From: an uncultured Lachnospiraceae bacterium
GTDB taxonomy: Bacteria > Bacillota > Clostridia > Lachnospirales > Lachnospiraceae
Assembly (NCBI GenBank): GCA_946611525.1
Contig: CAMODS010000055.1
Span: forward strand, 1-8,155
Length of the DNA: 8,155 bases
Reading direction: 5' to 3'
Shown here: piece after piece, positions 6,949 through 8,155 of the stretch
Layout of the letters: the number at the start of each line of letters is the position of its first letter
How positions within the stretch are numbered: position 1 is the first letter of the stretch
Notes under the pieces: generated by a model
What the model was told of the DNA's origin: nothing
Databases searched by the model: none
The model's input: the letters and a program-made list of their open reading frames with translations, nothing else
Made by a program: the position numbers and the translations under genes

Positions 6949-8155
6949 ATCTTGTCAGTCCCGCAAACACTCTCATGGCGCTTTCGGAATCGGTCTTTCC
7001 TATGAGGTCCTCAAGACCTAAGACTGCAAGCACGACCTTTGACACATTCTTCGTCTCATCCAACGGATTGTAATCCGAAGCGGAAAACAACAGTGAATGT
7101 ACCATCTGAAAACCGGTAAACTTTACAAGTTCTTCCTCGGACTCAAAGCCCCTCGCGGTCTGTACCAGCTTTGCGTTGCTCATGGATTCTACCCTGCCAC
7201 TGTAACCGCTTAATCTCGATGTGTTTTTACGCACGGCCTCAGCCTGATAGCTTCCGGCTCCTCCATAGTATTCCTCCATACCCTTGTGATCGGCTATGCA
7301 GTGATGGATAAAGGATATGATCTTTGATGCCTCCTTTACTATATTCTCCACAGCCTCTCCTACGGCATCGTTTGCACCCAGCACATCCGCTGCCACTCTG
7401 GCTACCGTACCCGCGATATCACCGGAGTTTACTATCACATCCTCCTTTTCCCTGTCCTTGGAAAAGGTAGCTGACAGATCTGTCAGCCCCCGGTTTACTG
7501 CCCTGGCATCACGGAACAGCTGGCTTTGTGCTTCACTCTGAGCTCGTATTTCTTTGGCTATCCTCTCATCATCCTTCTTCCTGTCCTCCACGGCTTTTTC
7601 AGTAGCCTCATCAAGTGCCTTCATATTTTGGGATGCGGCATAGATAGCCTTCATCGATACAGCACATGAAACGGCATCCCCAACATATCCCGTAATGTCC
7701 TCTCCGTTGTCTTCCCAGAAAGTACTGAACTTTTCACCCAGTTCCATGATCTTTTCCTGATGAGGGATCCATGCCAATAGGGAATCCACGTCTTTCGTAA
7801 TGTTTTCAATACCCTCTTCATACATTTCATTCAGACTGTCAAATGTATCGCTCCCCTTGTTGTAGTATTTCATAACAAAGTTCGTGATCGTCTGTCCCAA
7901 AACCTTTTTGGCAGCAGCCTGAACCTTTTGATTTTTGACGATGCCGTCGACCTCCTCCTTCTGATCCGGGAGATCACCTATCTTCTCAAAGGCTGAGCTG
8001 ATGCCTTCTATCAGTTCGTCGAGTAGTCCTTCATCAGACTCTTCGATACCTGCGCCCGCAAGGATCTTTTGAAGCGGTGTCTTTTCTACTTCCTTTGATT
8101 CCTTAATGGGCTCAAGCTCCTCGTTTATGTCATCTACCGCACCCTTTACATCTGA
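6947..8155 (-). CDS. Helical protein of unknown function (5' end beyond window)
   Basis: I do not recognise this protein. The frame is open from the window's right edge to the TAG at 6947, giving 402 residues and no start. A TTG at 7900 could pass as a start, but 85 codons without a stop lie upstream in frame, none of them Met, and the sequence there has the same helical, acidic character (KTPLQKILAGAGIEESDEGL, GISSAFEKIGDLPDQKEEVD). It is therefore an internal codon. In window numbering, residues 177-239 look like coiled coil: charged and Ala-rich, with KKDDERIAKEIRAQSEAQSQ. An Ala/Val-rich helical stretch follows (about 245-285), then a Gly/Tyr patch (EEYYGGAGSYQ). The end is a conserved-looking segment (FTGFQMVHSLLFSASDYNPL, LGLEDLIGKTDSESAMRVF). 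No signal peptide, clear transmembrane helix or catalytic motif is seen. It is ten bases from the GNAT gene and shares its message. It could be a structural, scaffold or effector-like protein; I give no function. Confidence 0.85.
   Translation of the reverse strand, partial: SDVKGAVDDINEELEPIKESKEVEKTPLQKILAGAGIEESDEGLLDELIEGISSAFEKIGDLPDQKEEVDGIVKNQKVQAAAKKVLGQTITNFVMKYYNKGSDTFDSLNEMYEEGIENITKDVDSLLAWIPHQEKIMELGEKFSTFWEDNGEDITGYVGDAVSCAVSMKAIYAASQNMKALDEATEKAVEDRKKDDERIAKEIRAQSEAQSQLFRDARAVNRGLTDLSATFSKDREKEDVIVNSGDIAGTVARVAADVLGANDAVGEAVENIVKEASKIISFIHHCIADHKGMEEYYGGAGSYQAEAVRKNTSRLSGYSGRVESMSNAKLVQTARGFESEEELVKFTGFQMVHSLLFSASDYNPLDETKNVSKVVLAVLGLEDLIGKTDSESAMRVFAGLTR

Overview
The window reads as a low-to-mid GC Bacillota chromosome, most likely Clostridia and plausibly Lachnospiraceae. 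The reasons are the three-domain ~600-residue Xaa-Pro aminopeptidase, a DNA polymerase I whose proofreading domain has lost its catalytic residues, strong AGGAGG ribosome binding sites, and a secreted Ig-like/NlpC-P60 protein. This placement rests on protein character only; no phylogenetic marker gene is complete here.

All five supported genes lie on the minus strand, so they are read from high to low coordinates. From 8155 down to 6947 is the 3' part of a gene for a helical protein I do not recognise; its start lies beyond the right edge. Its stop codon overlaps the ribosome binding site of a GNAT acetyltransferase gene (6936-6070), and a clear intrinsic terminator (6043-6017) closes this unit. 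A probable extended -10 promoter just after the terminator starts the next unit: a secreted, Ig-like, NlpC/P60 cell-wall hydrolase (5971-4466). Two inverted copies of a short dispersed repeat (4458-4414 and 4401-4369) follow and can fold into a long hairpin ending in seven U, directly before the ribosome binding site of the Xaa-Pro aminopeptidase gene (4351-2558). A third copy (2558-2528) touches that gene's stop codon. After a 62-base gap comes polA (2495 to beyond position 1), which lacks only its last few codons.

The polA and aminopeptidase genes are housekeeping functions (repair/replication and peptide turnover), the NlpC/P60 protein acts outside the membrane, and the unknown-protein/GNAT pair looks like a separate two-gene transcription unit. 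No stretch longer than about 115 bases lacks a gene. I see no tRNA, rRNA, CRISPR array, transposase or recognisable defence system. The most unusual signals are the repeat family arranged around the aminopeptidase gene and the unassigned helical protein cut by the right edge.
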